Translations under genes and position numbers: made by a program
Assembly: GCA_016199745.1 (NCBI GenBank)
Contig: JACQFZ010000035.1
Location: forward strand, 1 to 64,000
Length of the DNA stretch: 64,000 nt
Direction: 5' to 3'
Origin: Gammaproteobacteria bacterium
GTDB taxonomy: Bacteria; Pseudomonadota; Gammaproteobacteria; Acidiferrobacterales; Sulfurifustaceae
Shown here: positions 17,644 through 27,407 of the stretch, in pieces
Layout: the number at the start of each line of letters is the position of its first letter
Numbering within the stretch: position 1 is the first letter of the stretch
The notes under the pieces: model-generated
The model's input: only the letters and a program-made list of their open reading frames with translations
Told to the model about the DNA's origin: nothing
Database searches by the model: none

Positions 17644-18834
17644 CTAGCTTTCGCTCAGCGTTTTTAGAAACTGTTCGAGGTAGGTGAACGGCAGGCGCTC
17701 TTGCTCCAAACGCAGCCGCTCTTTCCAGGTGTTATCCGTGAGTTTCTTATACACCGCCTGCTCATCTGCTGTGAGATAAGCAAGGTTGGCAACATCGGGC
17801 TTTGGCTCGCTGCCCCAAAATGTACGACAACCCAGCACTGTGGTTTCATCCATCAACATCGAGCGTACGCTCGGAAAACGCGCGCGCAAGCGGCTCAACA
17901 TGGCAAAACCGTGCGTATCGACGTCACCCCAATAGTAAAGTTCGCATCGTTCGAGCCACGCGGTATTGAACAACATCGACACACCATAACCCAATCCGAA
18001 CACAACGATCGCGTCGGGATGCTCGGGAAATGCGAGGCCATTGATCTTGTTTTCAGTAATGAAAACACGCCTGAGCGGCAGCGTCAGGCGCATGAATTGT
18101 TCTAACGGTACCGACAGATCCGACAGCCCTTGTGGACACAGCACCGGATCGAGAATTCGGAAACGGATTGAAAGCGGCTCCTCCATGAGCCCGTAACGCA
18201 CCTCGAATCCTTTTACGCCGGTGACGTGCGCGTTAATGGCGGTGGCGGGCAGCACCGCATCGAGGAGATCGATGAGCAACGACTTACGGGTCTCGATAAA
18301 CTTGGTATCTACCTCCGCAATACTAAGCTGACGGAGGTAACGCCCAGGGCACGGATGGGCGCAAAAATAATCGAGCACCGCAAGGATCTGGTTCCAATCG
18401 TGAGCGTGCGCGAGCAAGGTCAGCGGCCAGCGTGATAACCACTCGCGTAGCTCAGGGTATCGCGCCAAGGTTAATTCGACGAGCCGCGTAAAACGTTCGG
18501 CATCACCGAGCTTACCGATCAAGCACAGCGCATCGGTTTCGGTAGCGACCGCGACGGCGTCAGGCACACGATTGCATCCATGGACCCGATGGCGCACTTC
18601 GCGCCAGTTGATGACATAGCCGCCCTCTCGATCGCTGCGACTTTCGTCGATCAGCGTCTGGGTCCATCGGCGCACCTCGTCGAAGCGCTCGGTGATGTCG
18701 GTGGAAGTCGGCTTAGCGAGCTTCAGTCGCAGCGGAAAAAGCGCGGCGCCGGTTACGCGCGCCGAAAGAATTTCGCCGCGTTCCCAGCGTCGCCGCACTT
18801 GCTCCTTGAGTTGCGCCGGTGTCGTCCAACTCAT
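17644..18834 (-). CDS. jetD: Wadjet system protein JetD (topoisomerase VI-like nuclease)
   Basis: 396 residues. The N-terminal part matches DUF3322 (TTPAQLKEQVRRRWERGEIL), the C-terminal part DUF2220, with a Toprim-like acidic motif in ELYYWGDVDTHGFAML (about residue 290). JetD is the nuclease that cleaves circular plasmid DNA once the JetABC SMC complex has extruded it. The ATG overlaps the jetC stop by four bases (ATGA), so the two are co-translated. It is the last gene of the four-gene operon. Confidence 0.92.
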   Translation of the reverse strand: MSWTTPAQLKEQVRRRWERGEILSARVTGAALFPLRLKLAKPTSTDITERFDEVRRWTQTLIDESRSDREGGYVINWREVRHRVHGCNRVPDAVAVATETDALCLIGKLGDAERFTRLVELTLARYPELREWLSRWPLTLLAHAHDWNQILAVLDYFCAHPCPGRYLRQLSIAEVDTKFIETRKSLLIDLLDAVLPATAINAHVTGVKGFEVRYGLMEEPLSIRFRILDPVLCPQGLSDLSVPLEQFMRLTLPLRRVFITENKINGLAFPEHPDAIVVFGLGYGVSMLFNTAWLERCELYYWGDVDTHGFAMLSRLRARFPSVRSMLMDETTVLGCRTFWGSEPKPDVANLAYLTADEQAVYKKLTDNTWKERLRLEQERLPFTYLEQFLKTLSES

Positions 18835-21800
18835 CGAACGGCGACCGTCCGCGCCGCCTTCTCCGCTCGATACTCTTCGATGGTCAAGTGGCGCAACAAC
18901 GACTGGCGGCCATCGGCGTTGTGCACGAAACCGACGCTCGCTACGAACGGTTCGATAATATGAATCTTCTGCAACGGCGTGACGATCAACAATTGCAAAT
19001 TAAGCCGCTTGAAAAGTTCGAGTCCGTAACGCGCCGATTCATCCGAGCCGCGCCCGAACGCCTCGTCGATGACCACGAAGCGGAACGAGCGCGAGCGCTG
19101 CTCGCCCCACTCGAGCCCAAACTGATAAGCGAGACTCGCCGCCAGCACCGTGTAGGCCAACTTCTCTTTTTGACCGCCGGACTTGCCGCCGGCATCGGAG
19201 TAATGCTCATGCTCGGCATCGTCGTCGCGCCAGCGTTCGGACGCCGAGAACACGAAGCCGTTGCGGACGTCGGTTACCTTGCGCGTCCAGCGCCGATCAA
19301 GCTCGGCGGTGCCGTCGCGGCCGCGGAAGCGTTCGACGATGGCTTTGACTTCCAGAAACTTCGCCTCGGTGTATTGCTCGTCGTCGGAACCCGTAAGTGC
19401 ACCTTCGGTGCAAGCGCGCAGCTGCTGTTGAAAGTCGCGCACGTCAGCGTCCGGCGATGGTTCGGCCAACAACACAATATAGCGGCCGGGGTTGTAATCG
19501 ATGGCGCGCAGCGAGTTGTTGATCGTCTCGATGCGTTCGCGAATTTCTTGGCGCTCACGATTGAGTTGCGCTTGAAAATTGGCAACCTCGCGGATGGTGT
19601 TCTCGTTGAGCAGCTGCTTGAAACGCACCTCGAACCGCGGCAGATCATCGGTATTGAGCTGTAGCAACATTTGCCGATAGGTACCCATCGCGTCGACGCT
19701 CACGTCCACTTCTTGAGTTTCGATCTGATGGGAATTTTTATAGGAACGCATCGCGTCGATAATCTTGTCGCGCAAGCGATCGATTTTCTTTTGCTCGGCA
19801 TCGAGCTTGGCTTGCAGCCATTCGCGCATGTCGGTCTGGCGGTTGTCGCAGGACTCGACCGTCAGCCGCTGGTCGCCGATCGCCTCAAGGCGCATTGCGT
19901 CGAGTAGCGGGAAATGGCGTGCAGCGACCTCGGCTGGCAACACCTGCCAGATTGCGCACGCTTCATCGAATAGCCGTATCGCCTCTTGCCGCTTGCTCTG
20001 GGCAACGGCTTGCTCGCGTTCCGCTTCCTTGAGCTCAGAATCGACGTCGGCACATACCTTATCCAGCGCATCGAGTTGCTGCTGCAGCGTGCGCAATACA
20101 TCGGACGCTCGTTCGAGTTGCTGTTTCTCGCGTTCCAGCTGCTCGATATCGAGCGTGGGCAGACGCCAGTCGAGCTCGCGAAAATCGGTGTATACCTCCA
20201 TCTGACTCGCCTGACGCAGGCGTTTCTCGCATTCGCTGCGGGTCTTTTGCAACGCGCCGATGCGATCGGCAATCGTCTGCACGCGAACCGCGAAGCCCGC
20301 GGCTTTCTTCTCGAGCGCCGCGATCTTGGCGGCGTTACTCCAGCCAAGAATATAACGCGTGCGGTCATCGAGCCGGTGACGATCGTCTTTCTCGTGGCGC
20401 TCGGCCCGGCCCTTGATCTGACCAGCGCGCGTAATCGCTTGTGTCTCGCGCCGAAACTGCTCGAGATTGTCGCAACAAGCGTAGTCGAAACGCCGCGCAA
20501 CCTCGGCGTCGAGCCACCGATAAAACGGCGAGTCGGGCTTCACCGCGAGCTTGCGCACGAGCGATTGCGGAGGCAACGCCGGAAGACTCACACCGTCGCG
20601 GTCGCGCACGCGAAAATACACGAGCCGGCCGCGCAGATGCGTGCGATCCACCCAGGCGGCGACATCGGCATAATGCTGATCGGGCACCAGTAGAGAAAGG
20701 CCGAAGCCACGCAACAACCGTTCGGCGGCACCTTCCCAATCTTTCTCTTCCGACCTGACCTGCAGCAATTCACCGGCGAACGGCAGATCGTCGGCGGCGA
20801 CGGACAATGCGTCGCAAAGACTCTGGCGAATGGCGATCGCGTCCGACGGAAGATTGGAACGGCGTTCGCGTAACGAGGCGATTTCTTGCGCGATATCGTC
20901 ATGCTCGCGCCGCCACTGACGGAACTCGACCTCGGCCTCGGTGTGCGCGTTTTGCGCTTGCAGCTGCTGATCCTGCATCGCCTCGTGCTCGAATTGCAAT
21001 TGGCGCACATTAGCCATGAAGCTTTCGGCGTCCAATGCCGCCGGCAACCCCAATGCCGCCGCCAACGCATTGTATTTCTCAGCCCGCTCCAAACGTCTGA
21101 CCTTCTCCTCCTGCAGACGCAGAATATCGGTCTTGATCCGCTCGATACGATCGCCGCCGTTTTCGGCCATGGCTTGTTTAACGTCATCGCGCTGTGCGTG
21201 CTGGTCACGGCGGCGTTCGCTGAGTACCGCGATACGCCCCGTGAGCCGTTCGATGTCGGCGTCCAAATTTTCCAGGCGCTTTTGTAGCAGCTCGCTCTTG
21301 AGCTTGGCGAACCACGGTTTGAGCGCGTCGCGACAGTCACGCAAGCTTTCCATCTGCGCCAATAACTCGGTGTAACGTTCGCCGTCGGCCACCAGTGGCT
21401 CGAGCGCGGCGACTTGGCGCTTGGCCTTGAGCACCGATTCGTGCGCACGGTTGAGATCGTTGAAGTGACTGACCAACGCCTCGATGCGCCCCTCCACCGG
21501 AAACGGTTCGAGCATGTGGTTGCGCACGAACTCGGTCAGATTGCCGATCGATTTCATCGACACGGTTTGATTGAACAGATCCAACGCCTGCTCGTTGCCG
21601 ATGCCGAAGCGCCGGCGGAACGCCGCGCCGTAGGCGGCGAAGCTGTCGTGAATCTCGACGCACGCCGTCCGCCGCAGCCGCTTCTTCAAGTCGCCGATAT
21701 CGGTGCCGAAGCCGGCGAAATGCTCGGCGATCGTAAGCCAGACATCGGCCGTCACGTAGAACCGCTCTGGCTGACCTTCACCGTCGCGAATCCAGAACAC

Positions 21801-22217
21801 CTGCGCCAAAGTGACGTGCTGCTCGAAACCTTCGTTGCGGAAGTGGCCCAAGATAACCGAGTAGCTATTTTGATCGCGCAATGCCACGGGGCGGGCCGCC
21901 AGACTGTTGTCGGCACGCTCCGACTTGTAGTAGCCGAGCACGTAGGATTTGAGCGTGCGCTCTTTGCTGTCAGCGCCAGCGGCCTTGTTGTAGATGATCT
22001 TGTTCGCCGGCACCAGCAGCGACGTGATGGCGTCAACCAGCGTCGACTTGCCCGAGCCGATGTCGCCGGTGAGTAGCGCGTTATCGCCCTGCGGTGACAG
22101 GCTCCAAACCTTGCCGTGAAACGTCCCCCAGTTGTAGACCTCGACACGATGCAGCCGGAAGCCGGCACGTTCATGAGCGACAGCAACGTTGTGCGCCTCG
22201 GGTGATATCACTTCCAT
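18831..22217 (-). CDS. jetC: Wadjet system protein JetC (SMC/MukB-like ATPase)
   Basis: About 1128 residues. Walker A GDIGSGKST (about residue 51) is at the N-terminus, long coiled coils lie at about 260-460 and 650-900 around a hinge, and the C-terminal head has the ABC signature GGKSGGQKEKLA and Walker B RFVVIDEAFGRGSDE. It is the motor subunit that extrudes DNA loops with JetA (kleisin) and JetB (KITE). The start at 22217 overlaps the jetB stop (TAATG); a frame from 22286 exists but would run into jetB. Length and motif order fit type I Wadjet JetC. Confidence 0.93.
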   Translation of the reverse strand: MEVISPEAHNVAVAHERAGFRLHRVEVYNWGTFHGKVWSLSPQGDNALLTGDIGSGKSTLVDAITSLLVPANKIIYNKAAGADSKERTLKSYVLGYYKSERADNSLAARPVALRDQNSYSVILGHFRNEGFEQHVTLAQVFWIRDGEGQPERFYVTADVWLTIAEHFAGFGTDIGDLKKRLRRTACVEIHDSFAAYGAAFRRRFGIGNEQALDLFNQTVSMKSIGNLTEFVRNHMLEPFPVEGRIEALVSHFNDLNRAHESVLKAKRQVAALEPLVADGERYTELLAQMESLRDCRDALKPWFAKLKSELLQKRLENLDADIERLTGRIAVLSERRRDQHAQRDDVKQAMAENGGDRIERIKTDILRLQEEKVRRLERAEKYNALAAALGLPAALDAESFMANVRQLQFEHEAMQDQQLQAQNAHTEAEVEFRQWRREHDDIAQEIASLRERRSNLPSDAIAIRQSLCDALSVAADDLPFAGELLQVRSEEKDWEGAAERLLRGFGLSLLVPDQHYADVAAWVDRTHLRGRLVYFRVRDRDGVSLPALPPQSLVRKLAVKPDSPFYRWLDAEVARRFDYACCDNLEQFRRETQAITRAGQIKGRAERHEKDDRHRLDDRTRYILGWSNAAKIAALEKKAAGFAVRVQTIADRIGALQKTRSECEKRLRQASQMEVYTDFRELDWRLPTLDIEQLEREKQQLERASDVLRTLQQQLDALDKVCADVDSELKEAEREQAVAQSKRQEAIRLFDEACAIWQVLPAEVAARHFPLLDAMRLEAIGDQRLTVESCDNRQTDMREWLQAKLDAEQKKIDRLRDKIIDAMRSYKNSHQIETQEVDVSVDAMGTYRQMLLQLNTDDLPRFEVRFKQLLNENTIREVANFQAQLNRERQEIRERIETINNSLRAIDYNPGRYIVLLAEPSPDADVRDFQQQLRACTEGALTGSDDEQYTEAKFLEVKAIVERFRGRDGTAELDRRWTRKVTDVRNGFVFSASERWRDDDAEHEHYSDAGGKSGGQKEKLAYTVLAASLAYQFGLEWGEQRSRSFRFVVIDEAFGRGSDESARYGLELFKRLNLQLLIVTPLQKIHIIEPFVASVGFVHNADGRQSLLRHLTIEEYRAEKAARTVAVR

Positions 22218-22813
22218 TATTTTTCGTTCGCCTCCGCAGCATGACGGCGGTAGCCGGCAAGCCGCTCGTTGTACTCGGTGAGCCACTGGGCATCGACAAA
22301 TGTTTTGAGAATGCGCATCACCTCGAACTGATTTTCCTGGCCGCGCAACCGGCGTAGAAAACCAAGTTCGATCAGCTTATTGATGTGGCTGTCGATGCGA
22401 TCGAGCAACCTTGCTTCGTTGGATGTATCGGGCAGGAACACCCGCACGATATCGACGATCTGGCCACGTTCGAGAATAAGGCGTGTATCGCCGGCGACGG
22501 CGTCGAACTCAACGAGCTTCTTGCGCAACAGCGCCAGCAACAAACTCACCGGATAGCTCAAGGGTCGGCGCTGCACAAGACGCGGCAACGTCTCCTCTTC
22601 TTCCGTCTGTGGTCGCTGGCGCAAATAGGCGTAGCCCTCGGCTTCATCGAGCACGAGCTCGAGCCCCAGCACGGCAACGTAGTCGCGCACCCGCGCTTGC
22701 AACGCCATCAGGCCTTGCCACAACGTGGCGCTCGCGTCCTGGTAGAGCACGCCTTTGAACAGCATGATGAGTACTGGCGAAAGATTTTGTGTAATGGAAT
22801 CGGTGTCGGTCAT
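22217..22813 (-). CDS. jetB: Wadjet system protein JetB (DUF4194, KITE subunit)
   Basis: 198 residues of the DUF4194 family, corresponding to MukE-like KITE proteins. Visible: LMALQARVRDYVAVLGLELV, EGYAYLRQ, RRPLSYPVSLLLALLRKKLVEFD and winged-helix segments such as LIELGFLRRL. It bridges JetA and JetC in the SMC complex. It overlaps jetC by one base. The gap to jetA (79 bp) contains a REP-like palindrome. Confidence 0.9.
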   Translation of the reverse strand: MTDTDSITQNLSPVLIMLFKGVLYQDASATLWQGLMALQARVRDYVAVLGLELVLDEAEGYAYLRQRPQTEEEETLPRLVQRRPLSYPVSLLLALLRKKLVEFDAVAGDTRLILERGQIVDIVRVFLPDTSNEARLLDRIDSHINKLIELGFLRRLRGQENQFEVMRILKTFVDAQWLTEYNERLAGYRRHAAEANEK

Positions 22814-22837
22814 GTGCTGCCTTCGTTTATGCCCCTC

Positions 22838-22872
22838 CCTTTGCCCTCTCCTCCTTTCGGGGGAGAGGGGAA
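22838..22872. repeat. REP-like palindrome between jetA and jetB
   Basis: CCCTCTCC (22844-22851), a loop of ten bases, and GGAGAGGG (22862-22869) form a hairpin within CCCTCTCCTCCTTTCGGGGG. It is the same palindrome type as at 7265 and in the NRPS gene. In the operon mRNA it could act as a stability or attenuation element. Confidence 0.65.
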
Positions 22873-22892
22873 GGTGGTGAGAATCTTCATTT

Positions 22893-24329
22893 TTACCGAC
22901 TAAAAATTACCGTCGGCATGTGTGCCTCAAGCGTGCGCCCGCGATCGTCGGTCCACGTCACTGTCTGCATCCGTGTGTCGTCGATCATCGCCTTGCTGTC
23001 GTCCGCCGCAAGCGCTAAATAGCAAACGAGCTCCGCAAGTCCGCGCTCCAACGGAAACTCGTCGAGCAAATGCGCGAGCGCCACCTGCTGGCGGGTCTGC
23101 AACATCCGGTGAATACGGCGGCTAAGTTCGGCCTTGTCGACATAGATCTGATCAAAGAGCGCATCAGCCTTGACCGGGTCACGGCCCTCCTCGACCACCT
23201 GCTGGAGAATGCAAGGTTTTCGCGGCGGCGCGAACAGCGGGCGATCCATGACCAACGTGACCACCGGCTGCGTATCGGCAAGCTCGGTGAAGTCGCCCTC
23301 CGGCATCGCCGCTTTCAGAGCCAATGCGTGATGCTCGATGTCGCGCAGGATCGTCATGATGCGCCGGTTTTCCAACCATGCTTGATCGTCGAGGTATTTG
23401 CGCAACTGCTCCGACAAGCGCGCGACCGTACGCTGTGCGGCGTCGCCCGCCTCCATCCAGTCATAATGGATACGCCGCAGGCGTTGATCAGGCGACAACT
23501 CCGCGACCGGCGCGAGCGACAAGATGCGCGCAAACAAATGGGACAGCTCTTCTTGCCGCACCGGCGACATCAGAAAATCCCAGAACGCGCGGAAGCTTCG
23601 GCCCTGGTCGGAATCGGCGATCACATCGTGGCTACCGAAAATGCTTTCGAGCAGTTCACCTTTACTGCCGTCCCACAAGGCGATGCGCTCACGGACAACG
23701 CGATCGAGATCGCGGAAGTTCTGCTCCACCTGGCGAAAATCCACCAACAGTGCTCGCGCCGTTTGCTCTACTTGATAGAAACGTTCTTTGATTTGGGTGG
23801 TATCCATCAAGTCGATCTGGCCGGCATGTAAGCGGGCAATTTCGGCGTCGATCTCAGCCTTGCGCTGTATCAACTCACTGATCCGGACCGCCGGATCGGT
23901 TTCGATTCCACGCGCCATCTGCTGCAACAAATCAAAGACCGTCTTGAGGCGTGATTCGGTACCGATAAAGCGCTTGCGTTCCAGCCCTTGCAACCAGTCG
24001 ATCGCCTTCTCCGCGGCGGGCGTAAGATCGAAGTGCGGCTCGTCGCCGTCCGCCGGATAAAACTTGCGCAACCAGCCTTGGCCATCGTTGGACCAATCAC
24101 TCAGGTAGGCACTTGCCTGCTTCGGAAACGACCCCTCCTCAAGTCCGGACCGGATACTATATATATGATCATCAAGCCGCCGGCGAAGCTCCGACTCCGC
24201 CAACGTTCGCCGGTTGGGTTTGGTAAACGCGTCGTACAGGAAAGCGATAATAAAGGGCGCGTGATCCGCGGCCAACAAGCGCCAGGCGGGATGATGTTGT
24301 CGAAGGGCGCGAAATTCGGAGTAATCCAT
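22893..24329 (-). CDS. jetA: Wadjet system protein JetA (DUF3375, kleisin-like)
   Basis: 478 residues of DUF3375. N-terminal winged-helix region (FRALRQHHPAWRLLAADHAP, IIAFLYDAF), a central helical part (about 150-250), and a conserved C-terminal winged helix (LLDEFPLERGLAELVCYLAL). JetA is the kleisin that joins the JetC heads. It is the first gene of the operon jetABCD, read on the minus strand. No strong ribosome-binding site is visible before the ATG. With jetB, jetC and jetD complete and intact, the system appears functional. Confidence 0.92.
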   Translation of the reverse strand: MDYSEFRALRQHHPAWRLLAADHAPFIIAFLYDAFTKPNRRTLAESELRRRLDDHIYSIRSGLEEGSFPKQASAYLSDWSNDGQGWLRKFYPADGDEPHFDLTPAAEKAIDWLQGLERKRFIGTESRLKTVFDLLQQMARGIETDPAVRISELIQRKAEIDAEIARLHAGQIDLMDTTQIKERFYQVEQTARALLVDFRQVEQNFRDLDRVVRERIALWDGSKGELLESIFGSHDVIADSDQGRSFRAFWDFLMSPVRQEELSHLFARILSLAPVAELSPDQRLRRIHYDWMEAGDAAQRTVARLSEQLRKYLDDQAWLENRRIMTILRDIEHHALALKAAMPEGDFTELADTQPVVTLVMDRPLFAPPRKPCILQQVVEEGRDPVKADALFDQIYVDKAELSRRIHRMLQTRQQVALAHLLDEFPLERGLAELVCYLALAADDSKAMIDDTRMQTVTWTDDRGRTLEAHMPTVIFSR

Positions 24330-24446
24330 GATTCATCGCTTAAGACGCAACAGCGTCGGGTAAAAACAAAAGTCCGTTGTATCGGGGAACCTTGAGCCTC
24401 TAATCCGGCGTGCCACCTTATCTTGGGATGCAGACACCCGGCAACG

Positions 24447-26087
24447 CTACTCCAGCAAGCCCAGCTTCACCAGCCGAGAGCGAATTGAGCCTGGCTGGCG
24501 TCCGAGGGCATGGGCAGTCGCTTCCGTTTTTTCGCCGGCCTTGAAGCGGCGCGTTACGGCGACGTCGTCGTCTTCGCTCCAAGGGCGGTACGCGTTTGGA
24601 TACTGTTGGCGGATGGCATCAACAGAATAGACTTTTATAGAAGAATCGACTGGCGCCCCGGCATCGCCGATAACCTTCGCTTTCGCCACGCCGTTTTCTT
24701 GCGGCTCCTTGCCGCCGCACGCGATGATAAATTTTGCCTGCATCTTCTCAAACAACGCACGATCGCTGAGCGAAGCGCGCGCCACATCGGACTGGCGACG
24801 AAATTTCGCATCGCACTCGGCCATGTCGGGATGAACAGCAAGCGCTCGCTCATTAAGGCCGGCAAGCGTGAGACCACTCAAGGTGCGCACCCGCGACAAC
24901 GCTACATATCCCTGGCCGTACTCGAACGCGCCGGCGAGGTCGATGTGCGCCGCATCGAGCGACATGCCCTGGCTCTTATGGACGGTTATCGCCCACGCCA
25001 ATCGCAGCGGAATCTGCACGAGACGCCCGAGCACGGCACCGTTTCCCTCGATCGCCCACTCCATCGGCTCGGCGATAATTCGGCGACCGTCGCGCACTTC
25101 CACGATCGGCCAGCGTTCGCCATCGTCGGCAAAGCCGACGACCGTACCGGTCGTGCCGTTCACGAATCCTGCCGTGAAGTTATTCTTGGTGAACATCACG
25201 CGCGCGCCTTCTTTCAACGTCAGCGTTTCCGGCGACAGGCATCCGCGAACGAGTTGTGTCGTGAGCGCGTCGGGCCCGATCCGCTGCATCACGAACTCGC
25301 GCGTTTGCCCCGGGAGTTTTTGCAACGCCACCGCGTTCACGCGATCGACGTCGATGTTGTGCGAGTAAAGTTGTGTGACGTTCTTAGCGCCGGCATTCGC
25401 TTCATCTTGCGCCGGCGCCATCGAGCAACGACGCGACCACAGCAATGCACGATGATCTGCACTCACCGACCCGCGCCGTATCGCCGAAAGAATATCCAGA
25501 AACGCCGCGTCTTCCTGCCGATGCTGTTCGCTGAGGTAGCAGACTGTCGGCTTCAGTGCATACCAAGAGGAAGAGAGATAAGCGAATCGCCCGCGCTCAT
25601 CGTCTTGCGGCAGGAGCGAAAGCATTGACGTATCCGGCGCCTCCCGCCGCACGACCGGAGGCAACTGAAAGAAGTCGCCCACAAGAACCACTTGCATGCC
25701 ACCGAACGGTTGTTGACGTTCGCGCAACGCCCGACAGGTCACATCCACTGCGGCCAACGTTGCCGCGGATAGCATGGAGATCTCGTCGATGATCAGAACG
25801 CGGGCGGCACGCACGCATCGCGCGGCACGCCGGTTCTGACGCAGCCGGTCAAAATCGTCTTTCGTAAGCTCGGTTTTAATGCCGATACCGCTCCACGAGT
25901 GGATCGTGTAGCCACCGATATGCGTCGCCGCGATGCCGGTCGACGCCGTGATAGCGGGATCGATGCCGCGTTCGCGGAGCCAATGGACGTAGCGGTTCAC
26001 CGTATGCGTCTTACCACTTCCCGGCTCACCGGTGAGAAACACGTTGCTGCCCGTTTTCAGAATGTCGAGCGCTTCGTCCTGAGTCAT
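24447..26087 (-). CDS. PIF1/RecD2-like superfamily 1 helicase
   Basis: 546 residues. Walker A TGEPGSGKTHTV (about residue 19), ASTGIAATHIGG, Walker B LIIDEISML (about 97), VLVGDFFQLPPV, LSEQHRQ, and the C-terminal helicase motifs TLKEGARVMFTKN, AITVHKSQGMSLD and GYVALSRVR. This is the PIF1-type 5'-3' DNA helicase core. The last 60 residues (PWSEDDDVAVTRRFKAGE, HALGRQPGSIRSRLVKLGLL) resemble a Myb/HTH-like DNA-binding tail. It lies 117 bp upstream of jetA on the same strand and could be co-expressed with it, but it is not a standard Wadjet component. Confidence 0.88.
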   Translation of the reverse strand: MTQDEALDILKTGSNVFLTGEPGSGKTHTVNRYVHWLRERGIDPAITASTGIAATHIGGYTIHSWSGIGIKTELTKDDFDRLRQNRRAARCVRAARVLIIDEISMLSAATLAAVDVTCRALRERQQPFGGMQVVLVGDFFQLPPVVRREAPDTSMLSLLPQDDERGRFAYLSSSWYALKPTVCYLSEQHRQEDAAFLDILSAIRRGSVSADHRALLWSRRCSMAPAQDEANAGAKNVTQLYSHNIDVDRVNAVALQKLPGQTREFVMQRIGPDALTTQLVRGCLSPETLTLKEGARVMFTKNNFTAGFVNGTTGTVVGFADDGERWPIVEVRDGRRIIAEPMEWAIEGNGAVLGRLVQIPLRLAWAITVHKSQGMSLDAAHIDLAGAFEYGQGYVALSRVRTLSGLTLAGLNERALAVHPDMAECDAKFRRQSDVARASLSDRALFEKMQAKFIIACGGKEPQENGVAKAKVIGDAGAPVDSSIKVYSVDAIRQQYPNAYRPWSEDDDVAVTRRFKAGEKTEATAHALGRQPGSIRSRLVKLGLLE

Positions 26088-26159
26088 CAGAATTCTCTCT
26101 CGTTATTTTGACTGAGCATCGGCGGGTGGGCACCTTGGGAGGCGCGCCGGCTCCCTCGT

Positions 26160-27407
26160 CTATCGACGCCGCTTCCGCTGCCGGCGGCTCATCGGTGGCG
26201 GCCATTGCATCGGCCCCTCGTCGAGCAACGCGCTCAGCGCCAACAAGTCGTCGAACCCGTTACTGTCGTCCAGATCCGGTAGCGCATCGAGCAGGGTCCG
26301 CCGCCGGCGCGGATCGTCGAGCGCCTCAAGATCGATCTCAATTTGTTGGCGCAACGCCTGCGTCTCGGCGATTCTTGCGCTCAAGGCGTCGTCCATATGG
26401 CGCGTGGTCACACCGCGCATCGGCAGATCGAGCTCGAACCGAAAGGGGGCGATACGTTCCTCTACCTGCGCTTCCAGTGTTCGCAGTTGCTGGCGCAGCA
26501 CGTCGTTGTAGTGCCGCAGACGCTCTTCCGGTGCGTTCGCCAGATGGTCGGCATCGATTTGTTCGATTTCGATCTGCAAGGCGAGCAGTTCCAGCAGGTC
26601 GCTGCGTTCGTACGCCTGGTTAACGCGCTGCATCAATCGCGTCTTGCGACTACGCTCGGCGTCGTCGGTCTCGCGATCGGGATGCAGGGCGCTGGCGAGC
26701 TTGCGAAAGATTTCGCGCACCGACCGGCCTGCCTCACGCTCGGCCTGCGCCTTGCATTCGGCGGCGCGCTCCGCCTGCGTCGGGCGTCCGCGGCGCCGGG
26801 CAGCGCGTTTGGCCGCGCGCGCTTCGCGTTGGCGCGCTTGCGTCTCCGCCTGCTCGGCCAATTTCGCGTCGGCGTGCCGTAACAGCTCATCGAGATCGCG
26901 CGCCTGATGTCCTTCGACGACCTCGCCAAGCAAGCTCTCGGCCAGCTCCATCTCGTCGCGGCGCAACGCCTCGCGGGAAACCTCGCTGTACTTGTCGTGT
27001 AGCGCCTCGAGCTCGGAATCGGGACCGTCCCCCAGGAGATTATCGATGATACTCAAGACATGCGAACGTAACCGGGAGCGGTGCCGGCGGCTCAAGCGCT
27101 CGCCTTTGCTCTGCCGAGCGAGCAATGCATCCAGTCGCCGCACGAGCCGCCGTTGCGCGTCGCGCACCTCGCGCTCGGCCGGCACCAGCTCGAGCGCCAC
27201 GCGCTGCTGCAACCGTACCGTGTACGCTTCCCAAACCGCGAGCGCGTCGCGTTGGCGACGGATTTTGTCGGTCAATTGATTGAAGGTTCGCTGCGCCGCG
27301 CTGTGCGGCGCCGGACCCTTCGCAACGGTCACGAGCGCGGCGCTGGTGACGGGATCCGAATCGCCGAATAATGACGCCTGGCGGGGTGGTTTCGTGCGGT
27401 TGTTCAT
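26160..27407 (-). CDS. J-domain-like protein with long coiled coils
   Basis: About 415 residues from ATG 27407; an upstream extension to 27740 lacks family features. Residues 30-110 and 160-230 are charged and helical (probable coiled coils, with an Arg/Ala-rich stretch AAKRAARRRGRPTQAE). A J-domain-like segment follows (VREIFRKLASALHPDRETDD, HPD intact), then RSRKTRLMQRVNQAY. A helical C-terminal region ends in SRRQRKRRR. The HPD motif suggests stimulation of an Hsp70. It precedes the PIF1 gene by 72 bp on the same strand, so helicase and Wadjet genes may form one transcription unit. The function is otherwise unknown. Confidence 0.7.
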   Translation of the reverse strand: MNNRTKPPRQASLFGDSDPVTSAALVTVAKGPAPHSAAQRTFNQLTDKIRRQRDALAVWEAYTVRLQQRVALELVPAEREVRDAQRRLVRRLDALLARQSKGERLSRRHRSRLRSHVLSIIDNLLGDGPDSELEALHDKYSEVSREALRRDEMELAESLLGEVVEGHQARDLDELLRHADAKLAEQAETQARQREARAAKRAARRRGRPTQAERAAECKAQAEREAGRSVREIFRKLASALHPDRETDDAERSRKTRLMQRVNQAYERSDLLELLALQIEIEQIDADHLANAPEERLRHYNDVLRQQLRTLEAQVEERIAPFRFELDLPMRGVTTRHMDDALSARIAETQALRQQIEIDLEALDDPRRRRTLLDALPDLDDSNGFDDLLALSALLDEGPMQWPPPMSRRQRKRRR

